Below, piece by piece: positions 45,884-54,478 of a stretch of DNA of 64,000 nucleotides. Source of the DNA: Streptomyces nojiriensis (lineage in GTDB: Bacteria; Actinomycetota; Actinomycetes; Streptomycetales; Streptomycetaceae); NCBI RefSeq assembly GCF_017639205.1, contig NZ_CP071139.1:806001-870000 (forward strand), given 5' to 3'. The position numbers were made by a program, and so were the translations under genes. Each line of letters starts with the position of its first letter. The first letter of the stretch is position 1. A model generated the notes under the pieces. The model saw only the letters and a list, made by a program, of their open reading frames with translations, made no database searches and had not been told where the DNA came from.

Positions 45884-46741
45884 GTGCAGTTGCTGGACCT
45901 GCGGCCCGGTGACCGGCTGGTGATGTCGACGGACGGCATACTGGAACGCACCGCCGCGGCCGAGCACGCAGCCGCGCTCGGCACCCCCACGCATGACCTC
46001 GCGTTCACCGACGTCCCCGGCTTCGCGCCGTCCGCAGTCACCGGGCACGCCGGCCGGATCCTCTCCGTTCCGGTCGGCGACTGCCGCGCCCTGGTCTTCC
46101 TCGGCCGCACCCACCTCTACGGGGGACGGGGCACAGACGCGGTCGCACACGGCGTGCGCACCGCGGTGGCCGCCGGCTGCCACACCGTGGTGCTGACCAA
46201 CAGCTGCGGGGGACTGCGCACAGGCACGCGCCCCGGCCAGGCCGTGCTGATCAGCGACCACCTCAACATGACCGCCGCCTCCCCGCTGCACGGCGCCGAC
46301 TTCGTGGATCTGACCGACCTGTACTCGCGCCGACTGCGCGAACTGTGCCGACGGATCGACCCGACGCTGACCGAGGGCGTACACGCGCAGTGGCGCGGCC
46401 CGCAGTACGAGACCCCGGCCGAAATTCGCATGCTGCGCACCCTCGGCACGGATCTGGTCGGCATGTCCACCACTTTGGAGGCGATCGCCGCCCGCGCGGC
46501 CGGCGCCGAGGTACTCGGACCTTCTCTGGTCACCAATCTGGCCGCCGGGATGAGCGCCGGGCCCCTCGACCACGCAGAGGTCCTGCGGGCCGGCCGCGAC
46601 TCGGCCTCGCGCATGGGCGGACCGGGTCACCGGACAGTAGGCGGCCGGTGGGAGCCGTCGCCGGCGCCTGGACGACAGCTCCCACCAATCCTCCGAACCC
46701 GCCGTCGGCCGGCCCGCCGCGATCCGATACCGCCAGACTGA
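45884..46741 (+). CDS. purine nucleoside phosphorylase-like protein with a PP2C tail at its N-terminus (chimera)
   Basis: The frame first reads like the end of a SpoIIE phosphatase ([20 protein letters not shown], continuous upstream to about 45850 with LQPSHANTY). It then turns into a class II purine nucleoside phosphorylase: [61 protein letters not shown] and VTNLAAGMS. The N-terminal phosphate-binding loop of the phosphorylase (GSGLG) is missing, and the last residues are replaced by a Pro/Arg tail. Without that loop activity is doubtful. GTG 45884 or ATG 45923 could start it. A nucleoside deaminase gene follows, which supports a former purine-salvage pair. Confidence 0.68.
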   Translation: MQLLDLRPGDRLVMSTDGILERTAAAEHAAALGTPTHDLAFTDVPGFAPSAVTGHAGRILSVPVGDCRALVFLGRTHLYGGRGTDAVAHGVRTAVAAGCHTVVLTNSCGGLRTGTRPGQAVLISDHLNMTAASPLHGADFVDLTDLYSRRLRELCRRIDPTLTEGVHAQWRGPQYETPAEIRMLRTLGTDLVGMSTTLEAIAARAAGAEVLGPSLVTNLAAGMSAGPLDHAEVLRAGRDSASRMGGPGHRTVGGRWEPSPAPGRQLPPILRTRRRPARRDPIPPD

Positions 46742-46884
46742 GTAGCGCGCCGACACGGGCCCGAACCATGAACCCACAACACAACGTGATCACCGATGCC
46801 GGGCCGACCGCGAGCGACACCCCGCGGCCGGCCCCCGCCGGCCCCGCCGGCCACCTTCACCCCATCCCCCATGAGGAGCACGTC

Positions 46885-47379
46885 ATGCGACCAGCTTCGA
46901 ACATGCCGACCGATCAAGCCCGGACTCACCTCCTCGCGGCCATCGACCTTGCGGCCCGCGCACGCCAGCACGGCAACCATCCGTTCGGCGCGCTGCTCAC
47001 CGACGCGGCCGGGAACGTCCTGCTCACCGCCGAGAACACCGTGATCACGGAGCACGATGCCACCGGGCACGCAGAGACGAACCTGGTCCGGGAGGCGTCA
47101 CGCACGATGACGCCGGACCAGCTCGCCGAGGCCACGCTGTACACCAGCACCGAGCCGTGCGCGATGTGCTCGGGCGCGATCTACTGGAGCGGCATCCGGC
47201 GGGTCGTCTACGCGCTCGCGGCCACCGAGCTGAATGTCCTCGCCGGAGTGGACCCCGAAGAGCCACTGCTCGATCTCCCCTGCCGCCAGATCTTCGAGGC
47301 CGGCGGGAACACCGTCGAGGTATCGGGGCCGTACCTGTACCAAGAGGCTGCCGCAGTGCACCTCGGCTACTGGGGATAG
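46885..47379 (+). CDS. nucleoside/guanine deaminase-type CDA-fold enzyme
   Basis: The 164-residue protein has the zinc motifs GHAETNLV (HAE) and TEPCAMCSGAIYWSGI (PCxxC), plus NHPFGALLTDAAG at the start. It matches the guanine deaminase/TadA-like CDA family more than cytidine deaminase. ATG 46885 follows GAGGAG. The purine phosphorylase chimera lies immediately upstream, so a purine-salvage role is plausible. Confidence 0.9.
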   Translation: MRPASNMPTDQARTHLLAAIDLAARARQHGNHPFGALLTDAAGNVLLTAENTVITEHDATGHAETNLVREASRTMTPDQLAEATLYTSTEPCAMCSGAIYWSGIRRVVYALAATELNVLAGVDPEEPLLDLPCRQIFEAGGNTVEVSGPYLYQEAAAVHLGYWG

Positions 47380-47507
47380 ACACGCCAGGTGGCGCCCCGC
47401 CAACTCCGAGCGGGGCCTACACGCGCTTGCCGAACACGATCGGGTGAACCGAAACCGCCAGCGAGTGCCCCACCAGACGGATTGAGCCCATCAGTTACTC
47501 AGGTGCG

Positions 47508-47535
47508 GAGGCCCCCACCACGGTGGAGGCCTCCT
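47508..47535 (+). terminator. two-level hairpin after the deaminase gene
   Basis: GGAGGCC/GGCCTCC (47508-47514 with 47529-47535) encloses CCACC/GGTGG (47516-47520 with 47523-47527). Confidence 0.6.
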
Positions 47536-47930
47536 CGGGCTCCGCCCGCACCGCCCTGCAAACCCGAGTTCCTCAATGTTTTGTTTGAACCCCACTGACG
47601 GGCCGGGCCGGGGGTAGGCAAAACCACCCGCGCCTCGAGCTGGGGGAAGCCGCGCTCGGCCACCACGGGGATCGGCGCCCTCGCGGGATTGCCCGATCTG
47701 CACGCCGGCACCATCGCAACCATCATGTGCCTGATCGTGGTGTTCATGCTCGGTCAATGCGGGCGCCACAGGCGGCGACACGGCCGCGCCCCGAAACCGC
47801 ACCTCGGCGGTCGTCCCCTCGTTGCCGGTCAAGTGGTCGGCAGTCTTCCAGTTCGACCTTGGCCTGCTCTGCCTTCGCCGCGGTGTTCTACCGGGGGAAT
47901 CGGGGACCGCGGGCCGGCGTTGTGGCACTC
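47536..47930. other. 395-bp stretch without a supported gene
   Basis: No frame here has both a ribosome-binding site and a recognisable product. It holds an A/T-rich patch near 47570-47590 and leads to the TraR/DksA-type gene, so it may carry that gene's promoter. Confidence 0.5.
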
Positions 47931-48344
47931 ATGGGCGATGCATTCCAGTCCGGCCATGACGAGCACGGCGCGGCCGCCTTCGCGACCGCTCGCGCACGCC
48001 TCGCGGCCGACCGCACCGACACCCTGGCTCGGACGGCCGCGCTGGGTCGCGACTTCGATGGAATCGTCGCTGCGAACGCCTTGGTCGCGGTCGACGACGA
48101 GCACGACCCCGAGGGGGCCAGCACCGCCTTCGAGCGGGCCCACGTGGCCGCGCTGATGGCGCGTGCGCGCGAGCACCTGGAAGAGCTGGACCTCGCGCTG
48201 GAGCGGCTCGAGCGGGGCGAGTACGGGCAGTGCGAAGACTGCGGCGGGGCGATTCCGCCCGAGCGCCTGGAGATCCGTCCGGCGGCGACCACCTGTGTCC
48301 GCTGCGCCCGGTCCGTCCCGCGCCGGCCGCCGCGCCCCGACTGA
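47931..48344 (+). CDS. TraR/DksA-family zinc-finger protein
   Basis: The 137-residue protein has a helical N-terminus with a coiled-coil-like AHVAALMARAREHLEELDLA and the C4 zinc finger CEDCGG...CVRC near the end (GEYGQCEDCGGAIPPERLEI). DksA-like proteins insert into the RNA polymerase secondary channel; small actinobacterial members are less studied. The start is the ATG at 47931; GTG at 47922 is possible, and neither has a strong ribosome-binding site. Confidence 0.88.
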   Translation: MGDAFQSGHDEHGAAAFATARARLAADRTDTLARTAALGRDFDGIVAANALVAVDDEHDPEGASTAFERAHVAALMARAREHLEELDLALERLERGEYGQCEDCGGAIPPERLEIRPAATTCVRCARSVPRRPPRPD

Positions 48345-48404
48345 GGCGGATGGTGTCCCGCGTCCCGTCGGTCGGCCTCCCGCGGGCCGCCGGTGGTCGT
48401 GGCG

Positions 48405-49451
48405 TCAGGTGGCCCGCGGCGTTCTGAGGGGGGATCCCGCCGCGTGGAGGCTGGCGAGGGTCTGCCGGTAGGAGTTGACCAGGCTGGTCTCCAGGTAGCT
48501 GACCCCGAGCTCCTGGCAGTACCCGCGGACGATGGTCTGGGCCCTGCGCAGGTGCGGGCTGGGCATGCTCGGAAAGAGGTGGTGCTCGATCTGGTAGTTG
48601 AGACCGCCCAGGACGATGTCGGTGAACCGGCCTCCTCTCACGTCGCGGGAGGTCAGGACCTGGCGCCTCAGGAAGTCGGGCCGCTCGGCGCCGCGCAGGA
48701 TCGGCATGCCCTTGTGGTTCGGGGCGAAGATCGATCCCAGATAGATGCCGAAGAGGCACTGGTGGACGAGGAGAAAGACGACCGCCTTGCCGGGCGGCAG
48801 CACCAGGAACAGCACGCCGAGGTAGGCGGCGAGGTGCGCGGCGAGCAGGGCCCCCTCCCACACGCGGTGCTTGAGCGAGCGGTCGAACAGCGACCGCACC
48901 CCGGACACGTGCAGGTTGAACCCCTCCAGCGTGAGCAGCGGGAAGAAGAGGAACGCCTGCGAGCGGCCGAGCAGCCGCGGCAGTCCCCTGGCTGCGCGGG
49001 CCTGGTCCTGCGTCCAGACGAGGATGTCCGGGTCGAGGTCGGGATCGAGGTCCTCGTGGTTGGGGTTGGCGTGGTGGCGGGTGTGCTTGTCCTGCCACCA
49101 GCCGTACCCCATGCCGATGCCGAGGTTGCCGGCGAGGCGCCCGGACACCTCGCTGGCCTTGCGCAGCCTGAAGACCTGCCGGTGGGCGAGGTCGTGCGCG
49201 AGCAGGGCCACCTGCCCGAACACGAAGGCGAGGAAGGCGGCCGCCGGTAGCGTCCACCAGCTGTCGCCGATCAGGACGAAGGCCGTCCATCCGGCGGCGT
49301 ACAGGGCCGTCACGGCCGCCATGCGCAGTGCGTAGTACCCGGGGCGCCGGGCCATGAGCCCGGCCTCCTGGATCTTCCGGGAAAGACAGGCGAAGTCGCT
49401 TCCCGAATCCGCCCTTGCGGGAGGGGGACGCACCGTCTGGGAGAAGTTCAT
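48405..49451 (-). CDS. membrane fatty acid desaturase
   Basis: The 348-residue protein has the three histidine boxes of acyl-lipid/acyl-CoA front-end desaturases in order: HDLAH, KHTRHH and EHHLFPSMP. Four or more hydrophobic segments place the di-iron site at the cytoplasmic face. It introduces a double bond into fatty acyl chains, which adjusts membrane fluidity under cold or stress. ATG 49451 follows GGAAAGTG. The upstream frame is open and encodes a YAQYGEYHPHAG stretch, but I see no start that would include it. Confidence 0.93.
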   Translation of the reverse strand: MNFSQTVRPPPARADSGSDFACLSRKIQEAGLMARRPGYYALRMAAVTALYAAGWTAFVLIGDSWWTLPAAAFLAFVFGQVALLAHDLAHRQVFRLRKASEVSGRLAGNLGIGMGYGWWQDKHTRHHANPNHEDLDPDLDPDILVWTQDQARAARGLPRLLGRSQAFLFFPLLTLEGFNLHVSGVRSLFDRSLKHRVWEGALLAAHLAAYLGVLFLVLPPGKAVVFLLVHQCLFGIYLGSIFAPNHKGMPILRGAERPDFLRRQVLTSRDVRGGRFTDIVLGGLNYQIEHHLFPSMPSPHLRRAQTIVRGYCQELGVSYLETSLVNSYRQTLASLHAAGSPLRTPRAT

Positions 49452-50022
49452 GATCAGAAACACTTTCCAATGTCCGTGAGACGGCGGAACGACGGGCACG
49501 GGCGGAATGCCCTGCCCGGGACCCCACCCAGCATGCGGGTGGTACTCCCCGTACTGCGCATACCCGGGATAGCGGAATTGACGTACGCCTCGGCCCGCCC
49601 GCCCCGCTACCGGCTCCGTCTGTGGCGCTTGCCGACAATCGCCGCCAGCGCGATTCATCGGCTGGACACGTGCATGTCCCGCCGCAATGGATTCGACCGC
49701 GGGAGGGAGGAGGCGGCGGCATGCGAGCGGGGCGTCGTGTGGCGGCTGGGGTGCTGCCGACTGCCGCAGCCGGCCGCGCTGCGGGCCAGAAACGGCGGCC
49801 ATCAGGTCCGCTGGTCCGCTCGCTTGCGCTGGTATTGCCGCTGCCGGATCTGTGTGCTCGGGCACGCCGAGGCGGCCGATGAGTACGGCGGCCCGTTGTC
49901 GATCCCTCGGGCCGGCGCGCCCGCCGCGTGGTGGCCACGCCGCAGCCCGGTGTGCGGGTGTAGACAGTGGAACGGCTCCGCCCTCGGGGAGGAGGGGGAG
50001 CGGTCCATCGGGGGCCGGTCGC
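49452..50022. other. 571-bp intergenic stretch without a supported gene
   Basis: It contains long open frames on both strands that have shadow-like Arg/Pro/Ala composition and no ribosome-binding sites. It separates the desaturase from GlsB and probably carries the desaturase promoter. Confidence 0.5.
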
Positions 50023-50301
50023 TCAGGCGTGGCGGTGGTGACGCCGGTTGCCGGTCACCAGTCGGTAGACGGCGAGGAGGATGACGGAACCGATGATCGC
50101 GGCGATCCAGGTGGAGAGGTCGAAGAAGCCGTCGATGGAATCGACACCGAAGATGACCTTGCCGAGCCAGCCGCCGAGCAGGCCGCCCGCGATGCCGATG
50201 AGCATCGTGATGATGACGCCGCCCGGGTCCTTGCCCGGCATCAGCGCCTTCGCTATGAAGCCCGCGAGAAGCCCGATCAAGATCCAAGCAATGATGCCCA
50301 T
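50023..50301 (-). CDS. GlsB/YeaQ/YmgE-family stress membrane protein
   Basis: The 92-residue protein has three hydrophobic helices with glycine-rich packing: WILIGLLAGFIAKALMPGKDPGG, ITMLIGIAGGLLGGWLGK and IAAIIGSVILLAVYRL. This is the typical transglycosylase-associated/GlsB fold found in many stress regulons. ATG 50301 follows AGGAG at a good distance. The role is likely envelope stress protection; its mechanism is not known. Confidence 0.94.
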   Translation of the reverse strand: MGIIAWILIGLLAGFIAKALMPGKDPGGVIITMLIGIAGGLLGGWLGKVIFGVDSIDGFFDLSTWIAAIIGSVILLAVYRLVTGNRRHHRHA

Positions 50302-50528
50302 GCGCTTCTCCTATGTCGGTGAACGGAGCCGGTGACAACGCTCGTCTTGACCGCTTCGAGGTTTCCAAACGTCCGGACCTGATGCTCGCTCGAGGCAGGA
50401 TCGGGCTCTGGCTGCTCGGCGCGTTCCAACAGGGCGTCCAGATCCTCTACGGAGAGGCGCTCGTCGGTTTCGGCCTGGGCACGCATGGTTCGCCACAAGG
50501 CTGCCTTGCCCTGAATTCCCAAGAGCAT
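50277..50528 (-). CDS. small hypothetical protein
   Basis: ATG 50528 follows GCGGAG and opens an 83-residue frame starting MLLGIQGKAALWRTMRAQAE and continuing SVEDLDALLERAEQ. The helical, acidic character resembles small Streptomyces regulatory-like proteins, though I cannot name the family. Its 3' end overlaps the GlsB start by 25 bp. It may be a genuine gene or the tail of a larger broken one. Confidence 0.4.
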   Translation of the reverse strand: MLLGIQGKAALWRTMRAQAETDERLSVEDLDALLERAEQPEPDPASSEHQVRTFGNLEAVKTSVVTGSVHRHRRSAWASLLGS

Positions 50529-50639
50529 TGACTCCGCTGGTGCCGTCCGATCGGGCAGTCCAGTGGGCTGTGGGCACGCTGATGGCGGCGACGACCCCGG
50601 CCACGGCCCGCGCGAGGCCCGCACCGCCGCGTGGCGGGC

Positions 50640-50725
50640 GGTGAGGAGGGTGTTGAGGCCGGCGCAGTCGCAGAAGGTCACCCGCTCCAGGTCCACGAGG
50701 AGGGTGGCGCGGTGGTCCGGCGGGT
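50640..50725 (-). pseudogene. STAS-domain fragment
   Basis: A short minus-strand segment reads RATLLVDLERVTFCDCAGLN and then TLLTARHAA, the phosphorylation-site loop and following helix of a STAS antagonist, with Cys where the Ser would be. Neither end of the domain is present, and the opposite strand carries a regulator remnant. It is best seen as a relic. Confidence 0.42.
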
Positions 50726-50974
50726 CGTGGACGTTCCTGCTCGCTCTCGCCCGCGACCCCGAAGTACGCCTGCGGGAGGTCGTCGAGACGTGCGTACTCA
50801 CCGAGCGGACCGTCGAGATACCTCACCCGGGTACGCAACGGACGCCGCAACCACTACCGCATCGACCCCGGAGCGACGTTCCGCCACCCTGCCGAGGCAG
50901 GCCGCGACATCGAGGGGCTCCTCATCCTCTTCGCCGACGACCCTCCTGCGCCCGGGGGACCACGGCAGAGCTGA
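50725..50974 (+). pseudogene. winged-helix regulator remnant with internal deletion and frameshift
   Basis: One frame gives SWTFLLALARDPEVRLREVV and ETCVLTERTVE. After a shift near 50815 another frame gives YLTRVRNGRRNHYRIDPGAT and FRHPAEAGRDIEGLLILFA before TGA 50972-50974. Together these are the two halves of a MarR/ArsR-like winged helix common in Streptomyces. The recognition-helix segment between them is missing. It follows a STAS relic on the opposite strand. Confidence 0.5.
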
Positions 50975-51209
50975 GCGACACCACGGCGGTCCGAACGGCA
51001 CCGGCCACGGATGCAGCGGGAGCGTTCCGGACTCGCCGCCGTACCGCCCGCCGGCGCCGGGAAGCGGCCGGGGCCACCCCCAACAACGTGCGCCGTGCGT
51101 CACCATGTGCGAGGGCAGGCAGTATCAGCCACATGCCCGGGCGCCGAGAGTCGCCGATGACGCGGGCGCCGACGATCAAGTGCGGCGAGGCTCTGAGGAA
51201 GGCACTGGA

Positions 51210-51555
51210 TCAGGCCCTGCGGGTACCGGGAGGGTCCTGGGGGTCGACACCGGTGGTGGCGGAGGCGTCCTTGATTCCACTGGGGCGCGCCGGGAGCGTT
51301 CTTCTGTTCCTCCCGCGCTTGCCCGTGCTCCTGGAAGGCCGTCCGTGGGGATTGCCCGCTTCTTCCTTGGACACGGTACGACCGGGCCCCTTGGCAGGGG
51401 CGTATTCCTCCGCGTGGAAGGAGCGGTGGGCGCTTGGATTGTGCTGCTGCTTGGTCTCGTCCACGTCCGGAGGCCAGCCGTGTTGCTCGGCCCTTCTTGA
51501 ACCGGCTGGGCCCCTCACCCTGCGAGGGCTCGGACGGCTTCGGCCGCTTGGCCAC
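51210..51555 (-). pseudogene. frameshifted copy of the polar protein at 41569
   Basis: The N-terminal part (VAKRPKPSEPSQGEGPSRFK) is read in one frame from GTG 51555. The rest (EQHGWPPDVDETKQQHNPSA, KGPGRTVSKEEAGNPHG, TGVDPQDPPGT) continues in another frame. Compared with the intact copy, two bases are missing near 51481-51495. The conserved segments are clear enough to call it a paralogue. It is either a pseudogene or affected by a sequence error. Confidence 0.65.
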
Positions 51556-51853
51556 AACCTGACCTGCTGTCTTCCGCTGGGTTGGCTGGACGCGCACATT
51601 TCACGCAGCGGGCCCGCAGCCTGTGCCGCTCTGCTTCTGCGCCTTCCGCTTCGCAGCCACACCCGCTTGCTCGGACGAGCACCCAACGTATGGCAGAGCC
51701 GTGTTCAGGACATCTTCCGCTCGAAGGACGCGGAAAGGCCGTGTGCGCGGCAATTGCGGGCAGACGAAGGCTGACGACAGCCATGCACCGCCTACGAGCC
51801 CGGCTCCTGCCGAACGCCCGACCAAGCGGTGCTCTGTTCAAGGAGGTTTCACC

Positions 51854-52120
51854 ATGCTGATCACCGTCACACGCACCGGCGGATTTGCGGGCCGGGAGCA
51901 GACTGCCTCGCTCGAAACGGAGTGCCGCGCGGACGGGCCCGAGCTGGAGCAGCTGGCTGAGCGCGCACTCAGCGGTGAGATCCCTGCGGGGCAGGACCCC
52001 GTTCCGGACGGCTTCAGCTACGTCATCCACGTCGACAGCAAGCTGGTGGAGTTACAGGATCCGTACCTCACCGAGGACCAGCGGCAGCTGATCGACACCG
52101 TTCTGGCCGCTGCAGCCTGA
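51854..52120 (+). CDS. emfourin-like protealysin inhibitor
   Basis: The 88-residue protein MLITVTRTGGFAGREQTASL...FSYVIHVDSKLVELQDPYLT matches the emfourin family, small inhibitors of protealysin-type M4 metalloproteases. These normally lie beside the protease gene. ATG 51854 directly follows AGGAGG. No M4 protease gene lies within the window, so this copy is an orphan, unless the target is elsewhere. Confidence 0.8.
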   Translation: MLITVTRTGGFAGREQTASLETECRADGPELEQLAERALSGEIPAGQDPVPDGFSYVIHVDSKLVELQDPYLTEDQRQLIDTVLAAAA

Positions 52121-52166
52121 CCATCCGCCCGAGAGAGCGTTCAGCGACCTCTCACGCAGCCACCGG

Positions 52167-52197
52167 CCCCTGCCGGACCCATCGGGTCCGGCAGGGG
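52167..52197. terminator. 14-bp perfect hairpin
   Basis: CCCCTGCCGGACCC (52167-52180) pairs with GGGTCCGGCAGGGG (52184-52197) around a 3-base loop, 47 bp after the emfourin stop, and is followed by CTTCCC. Confidence 0.9.
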
Positions 52198-52326
52198 CTT
52201 CCCACTCACCCCGCCCTGTGCCCACACGCTGGGACCCGAGCGCTCGAACCTTGCCGCCCTGCCCGTCACCGGCACGCCCTCCCTCGCGAGACCGCCCTCC
52301 CCGCACGCATCAAGGGAGTCGCCGTC

Positions 52327-52569
52327 ATGGACCGTCAACAGGACAAGCGCCAGGAGCCGGGCAAGGGCCGCAGGAGCAGCAGCGCCCGCAGCGACCCGGT
52401 CAGGACCCGGCCCACCCCGAGCCCGGCACTCCCTCCAGCGGCGGCCAGCGCCCCGACGAGAACAGGCGGCGCCGCGAGGAAGACCCGCTCCAGGGCGAGC
52501 GCGAGCGCGACGAGGGCGTCTGCGCGCAAGCGGTACCCCACGCACGCAGAGCCCCGGCCGGGCCGGTAG
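52327..52569 (+). pseudogene. small hydrophilic ORF, probably frameshifted
   Basis: ATG 52327 follows GGGAG and reads MDRQQDKRQEPGKG. After about 52370 this frame shows an Arg/Ser/Ala/Thr composition typical of a wrong frame. The neighbouring frame instead reads PQEQQRPQRPGQDPAHPEPG and then RRREEDPLQGERERDEG, the composition of a genuine hydrophilic stress-type protein. A one-base indel near 52368-52375 would join them. It ends inside the following terminator. Confidence 0.42.
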
Positions 52570-52588
52570 TCACCCGGCCGGGGCTCTG
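52547..52588. terminator. 16-bp perfect hairpin
   Basis: The 16-base arm at 52547-52562 (CAGAGCCCCGG...) pairs perfectly with 52573-52588 around a 10-base loop. Confidence 0.85.
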
Positions 52589-52903
52589 TCCTGCCGTCGC
52601 CGCCGGCCCGGGCAGGCCTGCCCCAGGTGTCAGCCATGGCAACCCGGAGCCCCGTGTCCTTACCCGAAGCCAACGGTGGCATCGACCTGCATCGACTGAC
52701 GGACGATCTACTCCTCAGGCTGCCGCCCACGACCAGCGTGAGCACCCCGAGAGCCAGTCACACCAGCCCTTTGATCTGCGACTTCAAATTGGCGGAGGCC
52801 CACTGCAATGTTCTCCACGGAACCGACTGGGTGGGGACAGAGCGGGTCTTTCGCCGTAGAGAGGGCAGGCGCTGTGTAAGTCCACCAGCGGAAGGAGGTC
52901 TCA
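52589..52903. other. 315-bp stretch without a supported gene
   Basis: A plus-strand frame from ATG 52627 is open but has no ribosome-binding site and no recognisable product. The 3' part probably carries the promoter of the ATP-binding protein gene. Confidence 0.5.
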
Positions 52904-53299
52904 ATGGGCGCACCCGTCCTCAATCAGCCGGTGCCCCGCACGGGTCAGCCCGCGACAGCCGCACGCGACGCCGCTCGTGCCTTCCTCCACCGCGCCGCCC
53001 AGGTCAGACCCCCTGCCCACCCCTCGAACGCCGACAGTGTCCTCCTGGTCGTCACCGAGCTCGTCAGCAACGCCCTCCGCTACACCGGGGGACCCTGCGC
53101 CCTCCACCTGGAGCTGCACGGAGATCACCTCGAGATCTGTGTCACCGACACCAGCCCCTGCCGGCCCCAGCCCCGGCCGCCCCACACGGACGGAACCGGC
53201 GGCTGGGGATGGCTGCTGATCAACAATCTCACCACCCACGTCCACATCGAGCCCACCCCCGAGGGCGGCAAAACCATCATCGCCCACTCCCCTTGGTAG
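52904..53299 (+). CDS. ATP-binding (HATPase_c_2) anti-sigma-type protein
   Basis: The 131-residue protein has LLVVTELVSNALRYTGGPC (N-box), ICVTDTSPCRP (G1-like) and GTGGWGWLLINNLTTHV (G2). It is a small RsbW-like ATPase. It starts with ATG behind GGAAGGAGG. It may interact with STAS antagonists elsewhere; no partner gene is adjacent. Confidence 0.91.
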   Translation: MGAPVLNQPVPRTGQPATAARDAARAFLHRAAQVRPPAHPSNADSVLLVVTELVSNALRYTGGPCALHLELHGDHLEICVTDTSPCRPQPRPPHTDGTGGWGWLLINNLTTHVHIEPTPEGGKTIIAHSPW

Positions 53300-53495
53300 A
53301 CCTGGGAGGTCGCACAAGATCGCGCCGACATCGAGCACGACCAGAAGGGGCCCGAGTTCACTCCGAGACTCCGCGAAGGGTCCCTTGAGACGTGGACCGA
53401 GCATTGAGCGCAGGTCGGCGGGGCAGACGGATGTCGGAGGTGGTCGATCCTGCCCAGATGGGTGGCTGCGCCGCGAAGGATCCGGTCGGCGGCCA

Positions 53496-54169
53496 CAGAG
53501 CGGGCCGACTATCTACGCCGCGCTGTGCGGGGAGCCGGGAGCCGGGAGCGAGCGTGACGAGGTACTGCTCGGTGCCAAGACCGTGATCGCGGCGATGGCG
53601 GCGTGGGTGCTGGCCCGCTACCTGCTGTCGCCGTCGGTTGCGACGTTCGCGCCGTTCACCGCGCTGGTGTCACTCCAGGCGACCGTGTACCGCTCGGTTC
53701 GCGACTGCCTCCAGTACGTGCTGGCGATGACAGCGGGAGCCACGCTCGCACCCCGGCGGCCGTCGCCGGCATCCACGGCTGGACGTTCGGCTTCCTCACC
53801 CTGATCGCGCTCTGCATCGGCAGGATCCGGCGCCTCAACGACCTCGCCGACACCCTCGAAGCGGAGGATCCCGACCGTGATCGGCTGCGTCTGTGGCGCC
53901 GCGACTGGCGCAGGCTGTCCGCCGAGTGCGAGCGCATCCGCCACACCATCGAAGCCGAGATCGAAAACGGCCGCAAGGTCGTCCTTCACCCCAACGGCAC
54001 GAACGGCTCCAGCCACCGCGCATCCACCTCCAAGCGAGGCAGCAGGAGCGCGGGAGACGGCTCCTCCCATCAGACCCTGGAGGAGCTACGTCGAGAAGCG
54101 AAAGCGCAGGGCGTCGAAGGCCGTTCCCACATGAACAAGCAACAACTGGAGCAGGCCCTCACACCTTGA
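53496..54169 (+). pseudogene. decayed FUSC/aromatic-acid-exporter gene ending in a Rho-N/SAP-like tail
   Basis: Three frames carry parts of an N-terminal FUSC transporter: ADYLRRAVRGAGSRER, then ERDEVLLGAKTVIAAMAAWV and LARYLLSPSVATFAPFTALV, then after a shift at about 53750 GIHGWTFGFLTLIALCIGRI. The central hundreds of residues are missing. The last frame continues with a helical stretch (DRDRLRLWRRDWRRLSAECE) and ends LEELRREAKAQGVEGRSHMN-KQQLEQAL, a small helix-extended-helix module like Rho N-terminal or SAP domains. It is unlikely to make a transporter. The tail is matched by the convergent gene at 54218. Confidence 0.55.
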
Positions 54170-54217
54170 CCACCGGCTGACGGGCGGGTTTGGCGGCTGG
54201 CTGGCCCATGACGCGAA

Positions 54218-54478
54218 TCAGTGGCCGAGGGCGTTCTTGAGCTGCTGCTTGGTCATCGTCGAGCGGCCCTCGATGCCGCGCCTCTTGGCCTCGTGATAGA
54301 GGTCGTCCTTGGTGCGCTCGGAAGAGCCTCCGCCTCCGCTGCCGGACTTCTGCCCGCCGCGCTGTGAGGCCGACCTGCCCTGCGTGGAACTGCGGCTGGC
54401 CGTCTTGCTCTCCTCCGACCGCGCACGTTCCTTGTTCACTGTCCGAGACGCCATCTCCTTCGCCCGGCTCTCGGACAT
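54218..54478 (-). CDS. small basic protein with Rho-N/SAP-like C-terminal module (family often labelled plasmid stabilisation)
   Basis: The 86-residue frame reads RAKEMASRTVNKERARSEES, then SSTQGRSASQRGG, and ends DDLYHEAKRRGIEGRSTMTK-QQLKNALGH. Upstream in the same frame, sequence continues PKRERQYEHIKESGEKRA without a start codon. An ATG-CCC-CG that would begin the usual MPRGSSPKRERQYEHI is one base out of frame near 54547. So a one-base deletion probably removed the N-terminal 25 residues. The C-terminal module is the same as at the end of the convergent FUSC remnant. The function is unknown; nucleic-acid binding is plausible. Confidence 0.74.
   Translation of the reverse strand: MSESRAKEMASRTVNKERARSEESKTASRSSTQGRSASQRGGQKSGSGGGGSSERTKDDLYHEAKRRGIEGRSTMTKQQLKNALGH

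Noticed and set aside
49540..49600. GGGTAT-type SigB promoter upstream of the desaturase
   Set aside because: GGGTAT is present on the minus strand, but no GNNT element occurs 14-16 bases before it.
49452..49865. N-terminal extension of the desaturase frame
   Set aside because: The frame is open and has a Tyr/Gly/Pro-rich stretch, but there is no convincing start or ribosome-binding site and the enzyme is complete without it.
52901..53404. 167-residue minus-strand ORF opposite the ATP-binding protein
   Set aside because: Val/Gly/Asp-rich shadow composition and full overlap with a well-supported gene.
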